A stretch of DNA of 8,098 nucleotides from JACCUZ01 sp038246575 (GTDB lineage Bacteria; Actinomycetota; Actinomycetes; JACCUZ01): assembly GCA_038246575.1 (NCBI GenBank), contig JBBRVU010000184.1, positions 1-8,098 on the forward strand. Direction: 5' to 3'. Positions within the stretch are counted from its first letter, which is position 1. The number at the start of each line of letters is the position of its first letter. The notes below the pieces were generated by a model. That model was not told where the DNA came from. It worked only from the letters and a program-made list of their open reading frames with translations, and ran no database searches. Shown one piece after another: positions 6,265 through 8,098 of this stretch. Made by a program: the position numbers and the translations under genes.

Positions 6265-7460
6265 GCGAGCTCGACGACCTCGGACTAGAGGACTCCCCCT
6301 TCTCGGACTTCCTCGGCTTCGAGCTGCTGCTCGGCGACGAGGACCGCGACCTGCTCCGCAGCGTGCGTGCGTTCATGACGCGCGAGGTCGAGCCGGTCAT
6401 CAACGACTACTGGACCCGCGCGGCGTTCCCGCACGAGCTGGTCCCGGGCATCGCGAAGCTCGGCATCGCCGGCCTGGCCTACGACGGACCCGGCTGTCCC
6501 GACCGCGGGGCCCTCGTCGACGGCATGGTCGCGATGGAGCTCGGCCGGGTCGACCCGTCGATCGCCACGTTCATGGGCGTCCACGGCGGCCTGGCGATGG
6601 GCTCGATCAACCTCTGCGGCTCTGACGAGCAGCGTGAGCGCTGGCTGCCGGCGATGGCCCGGATGGAGCTGATCGGAGCGTTCGGCCTGACCGAGCCCGA
6701 TGTCGGCTCGGCGATCTCGGCCGGTCTCGCCACGAGTGCCCGTCGCGACGGCGACCAGTGGGTCCTCAACGGCGAGAAGAAGTGGATCGGCAACGCCGCG
6801 TTCGCCGACCTCGTCGTGATCTGGGCGCGCGACGAGGAGGACGAGCAGGTCAAGGGGTTCGTCGTCGAGAAGGGCACCGAGGGGATGACCTTCGACAAGC
6901 AGGAGGACAAGATCGCCCTGCGCGTCGTACAGAACGCCGAGATCCACCTCCACGACGTCCGCGTCCCCGAGGCCAACCGGCTGCAGAAGGCAGCGAGCTT
7001 CCGGTCGACTGCCGACGTGCTGCGCGTGACCCGGATGAGCGTGGCGTGGCAGGCGGCCGGATGTGCGCGCGGCGCTTTCGAGCACGCACTGCGCTACACC
7101 AAGGCCCGCGAGCAGTTCGGTCGGCCGATCGCCTCGTTCCAGATGGTGCAGGACCTGCTCGTGAAGATGCTCAGCAACGTCACCGCATCCACGGCCATGA
7201 ACGTCCGGGCCTCGCAGCTGCAGGATGCGGGCCTGCTCAAGGACGAGCACGCCTCGCTGTGCAAGGCGCACGCGACCGTGCGGATGCGCGAGGCCGTGGG
7301 CTGGGCGCGCGAGGTCCTCGGCGGCAACGGCATCCTGCTCGAGCACCACGTGGGCCGCTTCGTCGCCGACGCGGAGGCGATCTACTCCTACGAGGGCACC
7401 CGCGAGATCAACACCTTGATCGTGGGACGGGCCATCACCGGCGAGAGCGCGTTCGTCTGA
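6261..7460 (+). CDS. Acyl-CoA dehydrogenase (GCDH/ACX4-like branch)
   Basis: This 399-aa FAD enzyme of the acyl-CoA dehydrogenase superfamily oxidises acyl-CoA to trans-2-enoyl-CoA, the first step of beta-oxidation. It shows the N-terminal helical domain, the FAD/substrate strand AFGLTEPDVGS (140-150), GEKKWIGNAAFADLVVIWAR (171-190), the C-terminal FAD contacts KAREQFGRPI (281-290) and EVLGGNGIL (351-359), and the catalytic base E378 in YSYEGTREINTLIVGRAITG. The Glu position and ITG ending put it nearest to glutaryl-CoA dehydrogenase and the plant short-chain oxidase ACX4. At the position aligned with the glutarate-binding Arg of human GCDH (R94), it has A102 in VDPSIATF. A monocarboxylic acyl-CoA is therefore more likely than glutaryl-CoA (inference). 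It is last in the operon, with a good ribosome site and ATGA overlap with phaZ. It probably sends fatty acyl-CoA, or carbon mobilised from PHA, into beta-oxidation. The family is sure; chain length is not known. Confidence 0.92.
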   Translation: MSELDDLGLEDSPFSDFLGFELLLGDEDRDLLRSVRAFMTREVEPVINDYWTRAAFPHELVPGIAKLGIAGLAYDGPGCPDRGALVDGMVAMELGRVDPSIATFMGVHGGLAMGSINLCGSDEQRERWLPAMARMELIGAFGLTEPDVGSAISAGLATSARRDGDQWVLNGEKKWIGNAAFADLVVIWARDEEDEQVKGFVVEKGTEGMTFDKQEDKIALRVVQNAEIHLHDVRVPEANRLQKAASFRSTADVLRVTRMSVAWQAAGCARGAFEHALRYTKAREQFGRPIASFQMVQDLLVKMLSNVTASTAMNVRASQLQDAGLLKDEHASLCKAHATVRMREAVGWAREVLGGNGILLEHHVGRFVADAEAIYSYEGTREINTLIVGRAITGESAFV

Positions 7461-7629
7461 ACCGCAGCGACTTCCCCATAGCGGTGGGCTTGCGCCGGCA
7501 GGTGCAGCCCGGGCTCAAGAGGCGACGCAATGCCGGAAATAGGCGCTTCAGCCGCGCCAAACACAGCATTGGATCGCCTTTCGGGTACGGGTGGCTCCGA
7601 GACCCCTCGCCGACTCGGGCCAGCGGTTC

Positions 7630-7635
7630 TAGGCT
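7630..7635 (+). promoter_or_regulatory. Candidate -10 element for a leaderless TfoX-domain gene
   Basis: TAGGCT fits the actinobacterial -10 pattern TANNNT and ends 7 nt before GTG 7643, so transcription would begin at or next to the start codon. There is no Shine-Dalgarno sequence before that GTG, which agrees with leaderless translation. No clear -35 is visible. The 182-bp gap 7461-7642 holds nothing else I recognise apart from a 10-bp AGCCCGGGCT palindrome at 7506-7515. Confidence 0.35.
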
Positions 7636-7642
7636 CGAAGCC

Positions 7643-8053
7643 GTGCAGATCCCGAAGCCGTCCGAGCAGGACAAGGCCGACTTCCGCGAGCTGGTGCCCG
7701 ATCGGCCCGACGTCGTGGTCAAGCCGATGTTCGGCAACCTCGGCGCCTACGTGAACGGCAACATGTTCATGGGCCTCTTCGGCGCCGCCATCGGGGTGAA
7801 GCTCTCCGAGGCCGATCGGGACGAGCTGCTAGGTGTCGCCGGAGCCGGACCGTTCGGTCCGCCGGAGCGACCCATGGGCGGGTACGTGAGCCTCCCGGCT
7901 TCCTGGCCGCGCACGGGTGCGCAGTCGAGGGCATGGGCGCAACGGTCGATCGACTACGTCGCTGCTCTGCCGGCGAAGGCGCCGAAGAAGGGGGCGGCGA
8001 AGGCGGCGAAGAAGGGGCCGGCGAAGCGAGACGGTAGGCCCCGACCGGTCTGA
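7643..8053 (+). CDS. TfoX/Sxy N-terminal domain protein with Lys/Ala-rich tail
   Basis: This 136-aa protein carries a single TfoX/Sxy N-terminal domain: KPMFGNLGAYVNGNMFMGLF (27-46), GVKLSEADRDELL (51-63), then GPFGPPERPMGGYVSLP (69-85), and a helix ending in WAQRSIDYVAALP (98-110). In gamma-proteobacteria TfoX/Sxy proteins help activate competence genes with CRP. Actinobacterial single-domain forms like this have no established role, so competence should not be inferred. After residue 110 the sequence becomes a basic low-complexity tail (PAKAPKKGAAKAAKKGPAK), similar in composition to histone H1-like or nucleoid-binding tails. I chose GTG 7643 because the domain begins straight after it (MQIPKPSEQDKADF), and a TANNNT box sits 7 nt upstream; the open frame further upstream encodes nothing family-like. 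The 182-bp gap and own promoter suggest that it is not part of the PHA operon. Confidence 0.85.
   Translation: MQIPKPSEQDKADFRELVPDRPDVVVKPMFGNLGAYVNGNMFMGLFGAAIGVKLSEADRDELLGVAGAGPFGPPERPMGGYVSLPASWPRTGAQSRAWAQRSIDYVAALPAKAPKKGAAKAAKKGPAKRDGRPRPV
7971..8028 (+). repeat. 24-bp in-frame tandem repeat, about 2.4 copies
   Basis: Units at 7971-7994 and 7995-8018 differ at two positions (12 and 24) and are followed by a partial third copy, 8019-8028. Each begins CGGCGAAGGCG and ends with GAAGAAGGGG plus one variable base. The period is eight codons, so copy-number change keeps the frame. It encodes the Ala/Lys/Pro tail (AKAPKKGA, AKAAKKGP, AKR) of the TfoX-domain protein. Repeat slippage probably made the tail and may vary it between strains. 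Confidence 0.8.
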
Positions 8054-8055
8054 GG

Positions 8056-8098
8056 TCAGGCGGCCGTCGCGAGCACGTGCTGGCGGAAGAGGTCGGCC
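8056..8098 (-). CDS. C-terminal end of a convergent gene, cut by the window edge (unidentified)
   Basis: Read on the minus strand, the last 43 bases give ADLFRQHVLATAA and then TGA (8058-8056). All 13 codons end in G or C, matching the bias of the real genes here. The stop lies 2 bp beyond the stop of the TfoX-domain gene, a normal convergent arrangement. The fragment is too short to assign a family, and it could be chance in GC-rich DNA. Confidence 0.35.
   Translation of the reverse strand, partial: ADLFRQHVLATAA

Noticed and set aside
6285..7349. 354-codon open frame on the minus strand opposite the acyl-CoA dehydrogenase
   Set aside because: Same antisense codon-bias artefact; the plus strand carries the complete catalytic set.
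7461..7642. Open frame running through the gap after the dehydrogenase as an N-terminal extension of the TfoX gene
   Set aside because: Its translation is Arg-rich with poor third-position bias, and the TfoX family sequence begins right at GTG 7643.
7643..8053. TfoX-domain protein as a phasin of the PHA operon, because of its Ala/Lys tail
   Set aside because: PhaF-like phasins have a long amphipathic granule-binding helix and an AAKP-repeat tail. Here the N-terminal domain is clearly TfoX, and the gene is separated from the operon by 182 bp with its own likely promoter.

Overview
The window is high-GC DNA with strong G/C bias at third codon positions, frequent GTG starts, and proteins that read like those of Actinobacteria. 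A Nocardioidaceae-type organism (Nocardioides or a relative) is my best guess. That is inference from protein style and codon use, not a search result.

Layout. (1) 24-959, minus strand: an intact APH/ChoK-fold small-molecule phosphotransferase. (2) 1094-1590, plus strand: a GNAT acetyltransferase split by an apparent one-base deletion near 1180. (3) 1591-2154: 564 bp with no convincing intact gene. It holds a probable decayed Phd/YefM-type antitoxin on the minus strand (1797-1953), a pair of TGTACA-like repeats beside it, and an inverted repeat shortly upstream of the next operon. (4) 2155-7460, plus strand: four tightly packed genes, acyl-CoA ligase, polyhydroxyalkanoate (PHA) synthase phaC, intracellular medium-chain-length-type PHA depolymerase phaZ, and an acyl-CoA dehydrogenase. 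Their junctions overlap by 1, 17 and 4 nt. (5) 7643-8053, plus strand: a small TfoX/Sxy N-terminal-domain protein with a Lys/Ala-rich tail built on a 24-bp tandem repeat. (6) 8056-8098, minus strand: the likely C-terminal end of a convergent gene cut off by the window edge.

How it works together. The central operon reads as a complete PHA cycle. The ligase makes acyl-CoA from fatty acids, and perhaps re-activates 3-hydroxy acids released from the polymer. The dehydrogenase opens beta-oxidation, whose intermediates supply (R)-3-hydroxyacyl-CoA. PhaC polymerises this and PhaZ mobilises it. No (R)-specific enoyl-CoA hydratase (PhaJ), PhaA/PhaB or phasin is visible here, so those would have to be encoded elsewhere.

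The left part (about 1094-2050) looks different from the operon: third-position bias is weaker, genes are broken, and there are remnants of a toxin-antitoxin type unit. It is probably a decaying accessory segment. No RNA genes, insertion sequences, CRISPR arrays or convincing intrinsic terminators were found.
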